46,229 bases of DNA from CAZNHL01 sp964572965 (GCA_964572965.1 CAZNHL010000033.1:1-46229), one strand, 5' to 3'; shown: positions 33,419 through 40,803, counted from the stretch's first letter. Numbers and translations: made by a program. Notes: generated by a model not told the origin, from the sequence alone.

Positions 33419-33506
33419 AGGGTTAAATGCTTGTATAATTCCAGAAATTTCATTGAAGACTGATAAAGCCACAAGTATGTCTTCGGCATTACCTGTAATT
33501 AATATT

Positions 33507-34259
33507 CTATTCAATACTTATAATTTTCCAGTCGTGTCCAGTATTTTTTTCTAAATGAACGGTTACCTCTTTATACTTTTTACGTCCTTTGATTATCATG
33601 TTAATATTAGCAATACCATTGTCATTGAAAGTCTGTATTTGGCCATTGGGGAAAATGGAATATCCTTCAATTTCTCCTAATGCTTCGATTATGTCAGAAT
33701 CATTTTGAAAGTAACTCTTCGATGCATTATAGGCATCACTGTTCAAAAATATTAAGGTAAGAGCTACATGAGTAACCAGGATAAATAAAATTCCCCAGAA
33801 TCCAACATAGTGCCATGAAGTTTTCAACTGACTGGCTTTTCTGCTTTTTATATCTTCGTTTAATAAAAGTACTAAACTGATGCCTAAAATAATATAACCG
33901 ACCGATTCGCTTTCCCAAAAGAAAAAGATATTGAACAGTCTGACAGAATAACCTAAAAGAATAAGTGTTATTGAAATACCGAAAAGTACTTTTATGTATG
34001 AGCTTAAATTTTGGATCAAATTTAAATAATAGGAAAAAATCTGTTGTGGTCTTCTTGGCTCCCGGGTGTTCTTTATTATTAACTGTTGCCCTTTTGTTAG
34101 GTATAATACAGGTCCGATAATACCGATCATTGAGATTAGTATCCAAAAGAGTTTTGATCCTTTAAAATCATTGTTTAAAATCTGAAAGATTGCAAAAAGT
34201 GAAATTGTTGTGGATGACAAACATATTAAAAAGAAGAAGATAGCAAGAATGGTTTCCAC
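33507..34259 (-). CDS. Membrane protein with PLDc_N-like start and Coa1-like C-terminus
   Basis: A 250-residue protein. Residues 1-55 resemble the PLDc_N module: two hydrophobic helices with W-I-L-I-S-M-I-G-I-I-G-P-V-L-Y-L and a following Lys-rich stretch. Further membrane segments lie at ~88-108, ~117-134 and ~149-171. The C-terminal ~60 residues (IEALGEIEGYSIFPNGQIQTFNDNGIANINMIIKGRKK to DWKIISIE) look like the Coa1/Tim21-like periplasmic fold seen in cytochrome-oxidase assembly factors and in many small Bacteroidota membrane proteins. No oxidase gene is nearby, so an assembly role is only suggested by fold. It is followed at 88 bases by the TPR gene. Confidence 0.55.
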   Translation of the reverse strand: METILAIFFFLICLSSTTISLFAIFQILNNDFKGSKLFWILISMIGIIGPVLYLTKGQQLIIKNTREPRRPQQIFSYYLNLIQNLSSYIKVLFGISITLILLGYSVRLFNIFFFWESESVGYIILGISLVLLLNEDIKSRKASQLKTSWHYVGFWGILFILVTHVALTLIFLNSDAYNASKSYFQNDSDIIEALGEIEGYSIFPNGQIQTFNDNGIANINMIIKGRKKYKEVTVHLEKNTGHDWKIISIE

Positions 34260-34356
34260 TGAATTTTGTTTTGTTCCTTATAGTTCAAAAGTAAGGAGTT
34301 CAGGGCGTAGTTCAAAAATATACAGAAATCTGCCTTACAAGGAACTGTAATGTAAG

Positions 34357-34396
34357 TAAAAAAGGGTGCCAGATTTTCATCCGGCACCCTTTTTTT
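34357..34396 (-). terminator. Terminator of the glutathione peroxidase gene
   Basis: AAAAAAGGGTGCC pairs with GGCACCCTTTTTT around a ~12-base loop containing a further GAT/ATC pair; it lies about 18 bases past the stop. Confidence 0.8.
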
Positions 34397-34413
34397 AACT
34401 CGTTACTTAATGT

Positions 34414-35010
34414 TTATTTATTAATAGCTTCCAATATTTCCTTACCCATTGGGTTTACAGAAGAACCGAAGAAGTTTACCAGTTCACCTTTTTCGTTGAT
34501 CAGGTATTTGCAGAAGTTCCAGCTTGGGGCCTGGTCGTTCCAGCCGTTTTTATTTTTGTCGGTAAGCCAGGTGTATAAGGGAGAAATGTTTTTCCCTTTC
34601 ACATCCACTTTATCCATCATCTGGAATTTAACACCGTAATTCTTAGAGCAAAAAGCGCCAATTTCCTCATTAGTACCGGGTTCCTGTCCTCCGAAGTCAT
34701 TGCAAGGAAAACCGATGAGCGTTACTTTGTCACCATGAGTTTCGTGAAGTTTTTCAAGATCTTCATACTGAGGTGTAAAGCCACATTTAGATGCTGTATT
34801 GATGATCAGTACTTTTTTGCCCTTGAATTGGCTGAAATCAAGTTCTTTGCCGTCAAGGGTTTTTAGTTTGAAGTCGTAAAAGCTCATACCATTGGTGTTT
34901 TCGGTAGTAGATGTTGTATTCTCCGGGCGTGATTTGATCTTGCCGAAGCAGGATGTCATTAACATTGCTACTGATAATGCCGCAAGAGAAAAAAGTAATT
35001 GTTTCTTCAT
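34414..35010 (-). CDS. Lipoprotein glutathione/thioredoxin peroxidase (BtuE/GPx family)
   Basis: A 198-residue protein. The signal peptide ends in a lipobox M-T-S-C (Cys21), so it is an envelope lipoprotein, unusual for a family that is mostly cytoplasmic. The GPx fold follows. The peroxidatic Cys76 (a Cys, not selenocysteine) is in NTASKCGFTPQY, Gln109 in FPCNDFGGQEPG and Trp164-Asn165 in APSWNFCKYL, forming the Cys/Gln/Trp/Asn tetrad. Cys103 in FPCN is the usual second Cys. The enzyme reduces peroxides, in bacteria generally with thioredoxin-like donors. The gene appears monocistronic. Exported location suggests a role against lipid or extracellular peroxides, alongside the di-heme peroxidase 4 kb away. 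Confidence 0.92.
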   Translation of the reverse strand: MKKQLLFSLAALSVAMLMTSCFGKIKSRPENTTSTTENTNGMSFYDFKLKTLDGKELDFSQFKGKKVLIINTASKCGFTPQYEDLEKLHETHGDKVTLIGFPCNDFGGQEPGTNEEIGAFCSKNYGVKFQMMDKVDVKGKNISPLYTWLTDKNKNGWNDQAPSWNFCKYLINEKGELVNFFGSSVNPMGKEILEAINK

Positions 35011-35170
35011 TGTAACTGAGATTTTAGAAATTAGGAATTAGATATTAGGGCCATAGAGCGCTATTATTCGATGGTATGGAATTGGAGCTTTAAACTGATT
35101 TTATCGAACAGGCAACCTAATATCTTCTTTATTAATCTACGGAATGAAGTTTGCATATGGATTACTGAGA

Positions 35171-35201
35171 GAAGTTCCACTTTTCAAAAAAGTGGAACTT
35201 C
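35171..35201. terminator. Hairpin downstream of argS
   Basis: A perfect 14-pair inverted repeat GAAGTTCCACTTTT / AAAAGTGGAACTTC with a 3-base loop, ten bases past the argS stop. The T-run is inside the stem rather than after it, so it is an atypical terminator. Confidence 0.5.
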
Positions 35202-35210
35202 TTGCTAAGC

Positions 35211-36995
35211 CTACATTCTTTCCGGAACGTCTATACCTAATAACAACATAGAACGCTCAATTGTTTGTGCTACTGCCTGGCAAAATGCAATTCTGAAAGC
35301 GAAAGCGTCTTTGTCTTCTTCGTTGAAGATGGAAACCTCAGTATAAAAGCGGTTATATTCTTTTGCCAGTTCATACACGTAATTTGCCACAACAGAAGGA
35401 GCATATTCTTCAGCCGCCTTATTGATAAAGGCCGGGAAGTCGTTCAGCATTACCAATACAGATTGTTCTGTCGGTTGCAGCTGCTTTACATTGAATTTAG
35501 CAGGGATTTCTACATTCATCTGTTTTGCTTTACGCAGGATGGCAGAAATACGAGCAAAGGTATATTGTATAAACGGCCCGGTATGTCCGTGGAAGTCGAT
35601 GGACTCCTGCGGATTGAAAAGCATGCGTTTTTTAGGATCTACTTTCAACAGGAAGTACTTTAAAGCACCCATGCCCAGCGTTTTGAAAAGCTTAGAAGCC
35701 TCTTCAGTGCTCAGGTCGCTTAGCTTGCCTAGTTCTTCTGAGTTTTGGCGTGCAGTTTCTACCATTTCGTTCATCAGGTCATCAGCATCTACTACAGTTC
35801 CTTCACGTGACTTCATTTTACCTGAAGGCAAGTCGACCATACCGTAAGAAAGGTGATAGATACCGTCTGCATATGGACGGCCTAGTTTTTTCATGATATG
35901 CTGCAATACCACAAAATGGTAATCCTGCTCGTTACCCACTACATAGATAGACTTCTGAATATTGAAATCATTGTATTTCAGATCAGCTGTACCCATGTCC
36001 TGGGTCATATAAACCGAAGTGCCGTCAGAACGCAACAATACTTTTTCGTCCAGTCCTTCAGCAGATAAATCGATGGCAACAGAGCCATTGTCTTTTTTGT
36101 AGAAAATACCTTTGTTCAATCCTTCTTCTACTACTTCTTTGCCAAGTAAATAAGTGTTCGATTCATAATAATATTTGTCGAAGCTGACACCCATCATTTT
36201 ATAAGATTCTTCAAAGCCGGCATATACCCAGCTGTTCATTGTTTTCCAAAGGTCAATAATGGCTTTGTCGCCTGCTTCCCATTTAAGAAGCATTTCCTGA
36301 GCTTCAATCAGTAATGGGTTCTTCTTCGCTATATCGTCTTCAGACCAGCCTTGTGCAACCAGTTCAGCAGCTTTGGCTTTCAGTTGTTTGTCGAATTCTA
36401 CATAATACTTCCCGATCAGGTGATCTCCTTTGATACCCGCAGACTCAGGTGTTTCGCCTTGTCCGAATTTCTGGTAAGCCAGCATTGACTTACAGATATG
36501 GATACCACGGTCGTTGATCAGGTTAGCTTTGGTGACGTCATAACCGTTTGCTTCCAGGATCTGTGCTACAGAGAAACCAAGGAAGTTGTTGCGCAGGTGG
36601 CCAAGGTGCAGAGGCTTGTTTGTGTTGGGAGAGGAGTATTCTACCATTACACGTACACCTTTCTTTGGAGCGATGCCGTAGTTTTTATTTGGAACGATGC
36701 TTTCAAGAACTGAAATCCAGTAGCTGTCAGCCACGGAAAGATTAAGGAAGCCTTTTACTACGTTGAATTTTGAGATTTCTTTGATGTTTTCAACCAGATA
36801 CTGGCCAATTTTTTCACCGGTTGCCTCAGGAGAAAGTTTCGATACTTTTGTCAATGGGAAAGTGACAAAGGTATGTGTTCCTTCAAATTCTTTTCTCGTC
36901 GGCTGTAATGCAATGTCTGCTGCATTCAGGTCGCTGTCGAAAAGGTTTTTTACTGCTGTACTGATGCCCTGTGAAATAATCTGATCTATGTTCAT
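35211..36995 (-). CDS. argS: Arginyl-tRNA synthetase
   Basis: A 594-residue class I aminoacyl-tRNA synthetase that charges tRNA-Arg in the cytosol. The N-terminal Add1 domain (1-105) precedes the HIGH motif in YSSPNTNKPLHLGHLRNN (HLGH at 130-133). The signature GNEQDYHFVVLQHIMKKLG follows, and the KMSKS equivalent reads GKMKSREGTVV. The C-terminal anticodon-binding (DALR) domain runs to MLLLGIDVPERM, a typical ArgRS ending. The length is normal for the family. It is transcribed away from the arginine-decarboxylase-type gene at 37219, with a 223-base divergent promoter region between them. Confidence 0.97.
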   Translation of the reverse strand: MNIDQIISQGISTAVKNLFDSDLNAADIALQPTRKEFEGTHTFVTFPLTKVSKLSPEATGEKIGQYLVENIKEISKFNVVKGFLNLSVADSYWISVLESIVPNKNYGIAPKKGVRVMVEYSSPNTNKPLHLGHLRNNFLGFSVAQILEANGYDVTKANLINDRGIHICKSMLAYQKFGQGETPESAGIKGDHLIGKYYVEFDKQLKAKAAELVAQGWSEDDIAKKNPLLIEAQEMLLKWEAGDKAIIDLWKTMNSWVYAGFEESYKMMGVSFDKYYYESNTYLLGKEVVEEGLNKGIFYKKDNGSVAIDLSAEGLDEKVLLRSDGTSVYMTQDMGTADLKYNDFNIQKSIYVVGNEQDYHFVVLQHIMKKLGRPYADGIYHLSYGMVDLPSGKMKSREGTVVDADDLMNEMVETARQNSEELGKLSDLSTEEASKLFKTLGMGALKYFLLKVDPKKRMLFNPQESIDFHGHTGPFIQYTFARISAILRKAKQMNVEIPAKFNVKQLQPTEQSVLVMLNDFPAFINKAAEEYAPSVVANYVYELAKEYNRFYTEVSIFNEEDKDAFAFRIAFCQAVAQTIERSMLLLGIDVPERM

Positions 36996-37218
36996 GTTAC
37001 TTTTACTATATACTTTTTCCTAATTATCATTTGTTTTTGCGACTTCTGCAATCTCGCTTTGTCTGTACATGCAAACTTAATAGTTTGTTAATGTCTCAAT
37101 CCGTCGAAAAACCTTGCAAAGATTACAATTTTGTAACAATATTGCACCCTATTTTCGATGTAGCATCGGGGTGGTGGGGTAATGTTTTATTAAACACTTG
37201 AAAGTCAGTAAGAAATAG

Positions 37219-38613
37219 ATGGAAAAATACAGTGATCTGATCGAACAAACGTTCTTTTTTCCGACAGACGAGTTTCGTGTCGAAAATAATGAGCTGATGT
37301 TTAACAATGTGCCATTGATGCCTATCATAGAGCAGTATGGGACGCCGCTTAAGCTGACTTATCTTCCAAAGATCAGTTCACAAATTCAAAAGGCAAAAAG
37401 AATCTTCAATGATGCTATCAAAAAGCTGAATTATGAAGGTACTTATACTTATTGCTATTGTACAAAATCTTCGCATTTTCAGTTTGTATTGGCTGAAGCA
37501 CTAAAGAACGATATCCATATCGAAACTTCTTCAGCTTATGACATCAATCTGGTAAAGCGTTTGTACGAGCAGGGTAAGATCACCAAAGATACTTATGTAC
37601 TTTGTAATGGTTTTAAACGTGATCTGTATACCAGCAACATTGCTGAGATCATCAACTCCGGTTTCAAAAACTGTGTGCCTATTCTCGATCATCTTGAAGA
37701 AATAGACGAGTATCAGAGAAAGGTAAATGAAGGTATTAAAGTCAATGTGGGTATCCGTATTGCTGCAGATGAAGAACCTAAGTTTGAGTTTTATACTTCT
37801 CGTTTGGGTGTTCGTTATAACGATGTTGTGGATCTTTATAAGAGTAAGATTGCTAACAGTGGCAAGTTTGACCTTAAATTGCTTCATTTCTTTATCAATT
37901 CGGGTATCAAAGATACTTCTTACTACTGGAGTGAATTAACCCGTTTTGTTGAGTTGTATTGCGAACTGAAGAAAATTTGTCCGACTATAGATAGCATGGA
38001 TATTGGTGGCGGATGGCCGATCAAGACTACCTTGCACTTCGACTACAACTATGAATATATGGCTGAGCAGGTGCTGGGCAGGATCAAGAAGATCTGTGCT
38101 GATAATGGTGTGGCTGTTCCGAATATTTTCACAGAGTTCGGTTCGTTTACAGTAGGAGAGAGTGGCGCTGCCATTTACTCTGTACTGGATCAAAAACTAC
38201 AGAACGACAAAGAGATGTGGTATATGATTGATAGTTCTTTCATTACAACGCTTCCTGACGTTTGGGGTTTGAACCAGAAGTTTGTGATGCTTGCCATTAA
38301 CAATTGGGATCATAATTACAGGAAAGTGAACATGGGTGGTATTACCTGTGACAGTATGGATTACTATAACTCGGAGATGCACAATTTCAATGTGGTTATG
38401 CCTACTTTCAGTAAGGGAGAGAAGCAATATATCGGATTCTTCCATACAGGAGCTTATCAGGAGTCTTTGGGTGGCTATGGTGGTATTCAGCATTGTCTGG
38501 TACCTGCGCCAAAACATATTCTGATTTCAAGAGACGATCAGGGGAATGTGCAAACTGAATTGTTTGCACCGGAACAAAATCCTGAATCAATGCTTAAAAC
38601 TTTGGGATATTAA
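37219..38613 (+). CDS. Arginine decarboxylase-type fold III PLP enzyme
   Basis: A 464-residue alanine-racemase-fold PLP decarboxylase of the Orn/Lys/Arg/DAP group, in the compact form common in Bacteroidota and generally annotated as biosynthetic arginine decarboxylase. That enzyme makes agmatine for polyamine synthesis. The PLP lysine is probably Lys83 in YCYCTKSSHF. Further motifs are HIETSSAYDINLV, FEFYTSRLGVRYND, the glycine loop MDIGGGWPI and GAYQESLGG near the C-terminus. It lacks the large inserts of E. coli SpeA (~650 residues). Substrate choice (arginine versus diaminopimelate, ornithine or carboxynorspermidine) is by family resemblance, not residues I could verify. It stands alone, divergent from argS. 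Confidence 0.8.
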   Translation: MEKYSDLIEQTFFFPTDEFRVENNELMFNNVPLMPIIEQYGTPLKLTYLPKISSQIQKAKRIFNDAIKKLNYEGTYTYCYCTKSSHFQFVLAEALKNDIHIETSSAYDINLVKRLYEQGKITKDTYVLCNGFKRDLYTSNIAEIINSGFKNCVPILDHLEEIDEYQRKVNEGIKVNVGIRIAADEEPKFEFYTSRLGVRYNDVVDLYKSKIANSGKFDLKLLHFFINSGIKDTSYYWSELTRFVELYCELKKICPTIDSMDIGGGWPIKTTLHFDYNYEYMAEQVLGRIKKICADNGVAVPNIFTEFGSFTVGESGAAIYSVLDQKLQNDKEMWYMIDSSFITTLPDVWGLNQKFVMLAINNWDHNYRKVNMGGITCDSMDYYNSEMHNFNVVMPTFSKGEKQYIGFFHTGAYQESLGGYGGIQHCLVPAPKHILISRDDQGNVQTELFAPEQNPESMLKTLGY

Positions 38614-38701
38614 AAAACGTTAATAAATTAGGTTACCTGTTTTCGCTCTTTTTTTAAAGAAATTCATAAAGAATAATAAAAAAATGCAAAAACTATGGTT
38701 C

Positions 38702-38709
38702 TACATTTG
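38702..38709 (+). promoter_or_regulatory. Candidate -7 box of the small lipoprotein gene
   Basis: TACATTTG is a perfect TAnnTTTG box, about 49 bases before the ATG at 38758. No clear TTTG -33 element lies upstream, so support is partial. Confidence 0.35.
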
Positions 38710-38757
38710 TAGAGTCAGAAAACATTTTATATTTTTGAATTAAATAATCGTACAAAA

Positions 38758-38889
38758 ATGAAGAAAGTATTATTCGTAGTTGCTGCTTTTTCTATCGTAG
38801 CTTTGAGTTCTTGCAGAGGTCACAGAACTTGCCCAACTTATTTGAAAAATACTGCTGAAAATACAGAAATCTCTGTTTCTGTAAAGTAA
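38758..38889 (+). CDS. Small (43 aa) lipoprotein
   Basis: A short open frame starting MKKVLFVVAAFSIVALSSC: a positively charged start, a hydrophobic stretch and a perfect lipobox L-S-S-C (Cys19). The mature part is only 25 residues (CRGHRTCPTYLKNT then an acidic/Ser tail ending SVSVK). A good -7 box lies upstream and a strong terminator 22 bases downstream, so this is a complete, probably well-expressed, monocistronic gene. I recall similar tiny Bacteroidota lipoproteins with an H-R-T-C-P-T-Y motif after the lipidated Cys, but no known function. It is below usual ORF length limits. Confidence 0.8.
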   Translation: MKKVLFVVAAFSIVALSSCRGHRTCPTYLKNTAENTEISVSVK

Positions 38890-38911
38890 ACAGAGTTTTA
38901 CAATAAGAAAT

Positions 38912-38943
38912 AAAGGGTTCCGCATCTGATGCGGAACCCTTTT
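38912..38943 (+). terminator. Terminator of the small lipoprotein gene
   Basis: A 14-pair stem AAAGGGTTCCGCAT / ATGCGGAACCCTTT with a 3-base loop and a following T, directly after the gene. Confidence 0.88.
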
Positions 38944-38947
38944 GTGT

Positions 38948-39072
38948 TTTTAGAATTTTGTCAGATGCTTGAATTTTAGGGGTGGATTTGAAATCCGTTT
39001 TAATCAGAATTCAACTTTACAAAAGTAGAATAGCAGCGTGTTGTGGTCGGTCAGGAGACACGACCACGGTGG
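38948..39072 (+). repeat. 125-bp dispersed repeat, copy A, with REP-like palindrome at its end
   Basis: Nearly identical to 40577-40702 (one indel and a handful of substitutions). The first ~95 bases are AT-rich. The end (39043-39067) is a palindrome: GTGGTCG plus GTC, loop AGGA, GAC, a bulged A and CGACCAC. The same orientation is used in both copies. Confidence 0.9.
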
Positions 39073-39142
39073 TTTGGATGGTACCATTCAGAGAGAAAAA
39101 GCCAGCGTGAGTTATATTGGAGTTGAATTAAAAGTTTTTTTG

Positions 39143-39174
39143 TCCCCTCGGTCGTGTCTCCTGACCGACCGGAA
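39143..39174 (-). repeat. REP-like palindrome, copy C (inverted)
   Basis: The reverse complement of the palindromic core of copy A. Stem flanks are CGGTCG/CGACCG instead of TGGTCG/CGACCA, so the extra outer pair is C-G here and T-A in copy A. Identical over 32 bases to copy D at 39647. It lies 35 bases downstream of the stop of the gene at 39209. Confidence 0.88.
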
Positions 39175-39208
39175 AATGGGAAGAATATTAAGCTATTTGC
39201 CTCCTTTT

Positions 39209-39520
39209 TTATTCCAAAAGCCTGAATGGCTTCCATTTTTCAGAGGATGACGCTCTTGTGGCTCCCACTCCCAATGGCATTTCATATAACTCATTGACTG
39301 TTTGATCAATATTTGAGATCTCTTCTAAGGCTACTATTTTAGCTTCAGATTCGGGATGGTTCTCTTTGCCGCACAGGAATTGCCAGGAGCCTTCTTGATC
39401 GTGCGAAACGAATAAAATAGGCTCGCCATTTAATACATGAATACAAGAGAAACAAGCAGTGTTTCCTGGTTCTTTAAACTTATAATTTTTAGTTTCCTTT
39501 TTTTTGAAAAAATTGAGCAT
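39209..39520 (-). CDS. DUF2185-like small protein (possible immunity family)
   Basis: A 103-residue cytoplasmic protein: a short basic start (MLNFFKKKE), then NTACFSCIHVLNGEPILFVSHDQEGSWQFLCG, IVALEEISNIDQTVNELYEMPLGVGATR and a final W-K-P-F. This pattern of an N-terminal C-x-x-C, W-Q-F-L-C-G and a terminal acidic/aromatic stretch resembles the DUF2185 (Imm33-like) family, often found near toxin/effector genes. Two pairs of Cys might bind a metal. REP-like copies C and D lie on either side in the same orientation. A CHAP-domain protein gene lies ~190 bases upstream on the same strand, suggestive of an effector/immunity neighbourhood but not proof. Confidence 0.6.
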   Translation of the reverse strand: MLNFFKKKETKNYKFKEPGNTACFSCIHVLNGEPILFVSHDQEGSWQFLCGKENHPESEAKIVALEEISNIDQTVNELYEMPLGVGATRASSSEKWKPFRLLE

Positions 39521-39564
39521 AATATAAATTCGGTTTTAATTTTCAAACGTTTTTGGTTGGTTCC

Positions 39565-39651
39565 TTAGTCTGTTAGGCCAATTAAATCCCATTCATCAAA
39601 TACATCCCCAAATTCAACATATAAATCGGGTTTATCATCGTGCCACTCCCC
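39565..39651 (-). pseudogene. 3' remnant of a truncated gene next to REP copy D
   Basis: The minus frame ending at TAA (39565-39567) reads HDDKPDLYVEFGDVFDEWD then LIGLTD and stop. It is acidic, aromatic, protein-like sequence that resembles the C-terminus of a small cytoplasmic or immunity-type protein. Going upstream, the frame runs straight into REP copy D (39647-39678) and then a stop at 39685-39687, with no start codon. The simplest reading is the tail of a gene cut by REP insertion or rearrangement. The stretch is short, so chance is not excluded. Confidence 0.45.
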
Positions 39652-39678
39652 TCGGTCGTGTCTCCTGACCGACCGGAA
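39647..39678 (-). repeat. REP-like palindrome, copy D (inverted)
   Basis: Identical over 32 bases to copy C. It reads into the truncated gene remnant at 39565-39651. Confidence 0.88.
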
Positions 39679-39707
39679 GAATGATTAGGTAACTTTGGGT
39701 AAAGTAT

Positions 39708-40304
39708 TTATTTTTCTTTTCGTAACCAGCCTAGGGTCTTTGGATCATTAATTCTCCATAGTTTGTCTTTCTCCTGAAGAGTTAATTTTACTCTGGATTT
39801 ACCATAAGGGCCAGGGTTTTGCTGGATTATTTCAATCTGATTATCAGATACTTTTGATATAATTGCTACATGTCCGAATTTGTTAAAGAATGACGGTGAA
39901 AAAACAATCAGATCACTCACTTTGGGTTTTGTAATGCTGGAATTGGTGTATTGTATCAGATCCCTTTTTCTGTTTTTGTCTCCGTCTTTTATTTTGCTGT
40001 CAAAAAAGTCTTTTGCATTGCCATAGCTATCGGGCATTTTGTGGTGTAAATGTTCGTAGTAATATCTTTTTACAAATTCAACACATTGATACTTCATTCC
40101 CAGGTTATAGTTGTCTGCAGTAAGGTTGCGTCCGCATGTGTTTAAAACACCTCCGTTATAGTAGACTTTTACGCCATTCAGGCTATCCAGTATCTGGCCT
40201 ACTTTATAGTTGTAGTTGAAATTGAAATTTTTGAATGCCCATTGACCAATAAAAAATGCAAAGATTAAACCTATAGCGATTTTTAAGAAATGTTTAAACT
40301 TCAT
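39708..40304 (-). CDS. Membrane-anchored CHAP-domain amidase/peptidase-like protein
   Basis: A 198-residue protein with an N-terminal signal anchor (~8-24, LKIAIGLIFAFFIGQWA) placing the rest in the periplasm. A CHAP fold (~55-185) follows, with the nucleophile Cys74 in MKYQCVEFVKRYYYE, His145 in FGHVAIIS and a third polar residue around Glu158-Asn163 (IEIIQQNPG). CHAP enzymes are cysteine amidases that cut peptidoglycan cross-bridges; the C-V-E-F-V-K/R-R-Y-Y wording also resembles glutathionylspermidine amidases. No cleavage site is obvious, so it may remain anchored. It lies upstream of the DUF2185-like gene and the gene remnant on the same strand. Confidence 0.78.
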   Translation of the reverse strand: MKFKHFLKIAIGLIFAFFIGQWAFKNFNFNYNYKVGQILDSLNGVKVYYNGGVLNTCGRNLTADNYNLGMKYQCVEFVKRYYYEHLHHKMPDSYGNAKDFFDSKIKDGDKNRKRDLIQYTNSSITKPKVSDLIVFSPSFFNKFGHVAIISKVSDNQIEIIQQNPGPYGKSRVKLTLQEKDKLWRINDPKTLGWLRKEK

Positions 40305-40369
40305 GTGCTTGTTGTTAAACTGTTGCTTAAATTACTGATATTTTCACAAGAGATAAGTTGGATGGTCTG

Positions 40370-40403
40370 AAAAAAATAGCCCTCGGTTCAAACCAGAGAG
40401 CTA
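40370..40403 (-). terminator. Orphan terminator without an upstream gene
   Basis: On the minus strand TAGC-TCTC-TGGTT pairs with AACCGAGGGCTA (one mismatch and one bulge) and is followed by TTTTTTT. No minus-strand gene lies upstream before 40760, so it may end an unannotated small RNA, or stop read-through into the CHAP gene. Confidence 0.45.
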
Positions 40404-40536
40404 TAAATAAAGATTTTGTTAACTTTAATTATGCAATATTTGAATGAACTTGAAAAGATTTTGTCTCCATTTAAGGATCTAGGTGGCAGGTAATCAGTTA
40501 ATTGTGAAAGCTCCGAACTAGTCCAAGTTTAGTATC

Positions 40537-40570
40537 CTGGTCCAAGATAACGAAATGTGTCTTGGACCAG
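40537..40570. repeat. Perfect 11-bp inverted repeat next to repeat copy B
   Basis: CTGGTCCAAGA and TCTTGGACCAG flank a 12-base loop. The word GTCCAAG occurs once more just upstream (40520-40526). It ends seven bases before repeat copy B. Confidence 0.5.
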
Positions 40571-40576
40571 CAATAG

Positions 40577-40702
40577 TTTTAGAATTTTGTTAGATGCTTG
40601 AATTTTAGGAGTTGGATTTAAAATCCGTTTTAATCTGAATTCGACTTTACAAAAGTAGAATAGCAGCGTGTTGTGGTCAGTCAGGAGACACGACCACGGT
40701 GG
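40577..40702 (+). repeat. 125-bp dispersed repeat, copy B
   Basis: The second copy of the element at 38948-39072, same orientation. The palindromic core (40675-40695) has one change, GTGGTCA in place of GTGGTCG, that weakens one stem pair. Confidence 0.9.
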
Positions 40703-40759
40703 GATATTGGGTTGCTGCAAACTTTGATCAGTTGGTTTTTTTAATTTGTATATAGTTAT

Positions 40760-40803
40760 AAAAGCAAACAGCCCTTGACTGAAGTCAAGGGCTGTTTGCT
40801 TTT
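40760..40803. terminator. Very strong bidirectional terminator
   Basis: A perfect 20-pair stem AAAAGCAAACAGCCCTTGAC / GTCAAGGGCTGTTTGCTTTT with a TGAA loop, 19 bases beyond the stop of the phosphatase gene. Confidence 0.92.

Noticed and set aside
37125..37141. AT-rich palindrome TTACAA..TTGTAA upstream of the arginine-decarboxylase gene as an operator
   Set aside because: Short and of low complexity in an AT-rich spacer; I cannot separate it from chance.
39038..39250. Plus-strand open frame of 70 codons starting in repeat copy A
   Set aside because: It is built from REP copies A and C and the antisense of the DUF2185-like gene; composition is not protein-like.
38948..40702. The two 125-bp repeats as ends (att sites or terminal repeats) of a mobile element
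   Set aside because: No integrase, transposase or tRNA end lies between or beside them, and two inverted core copies inside fit a dispersed REP family better.
40529..40720. Minus-strand open frame of 63 codons over repeat copy B
   Set aside because: It is made of the repeat and the 40537 inverted repeat, and no corresponding frame is kept in copy A.
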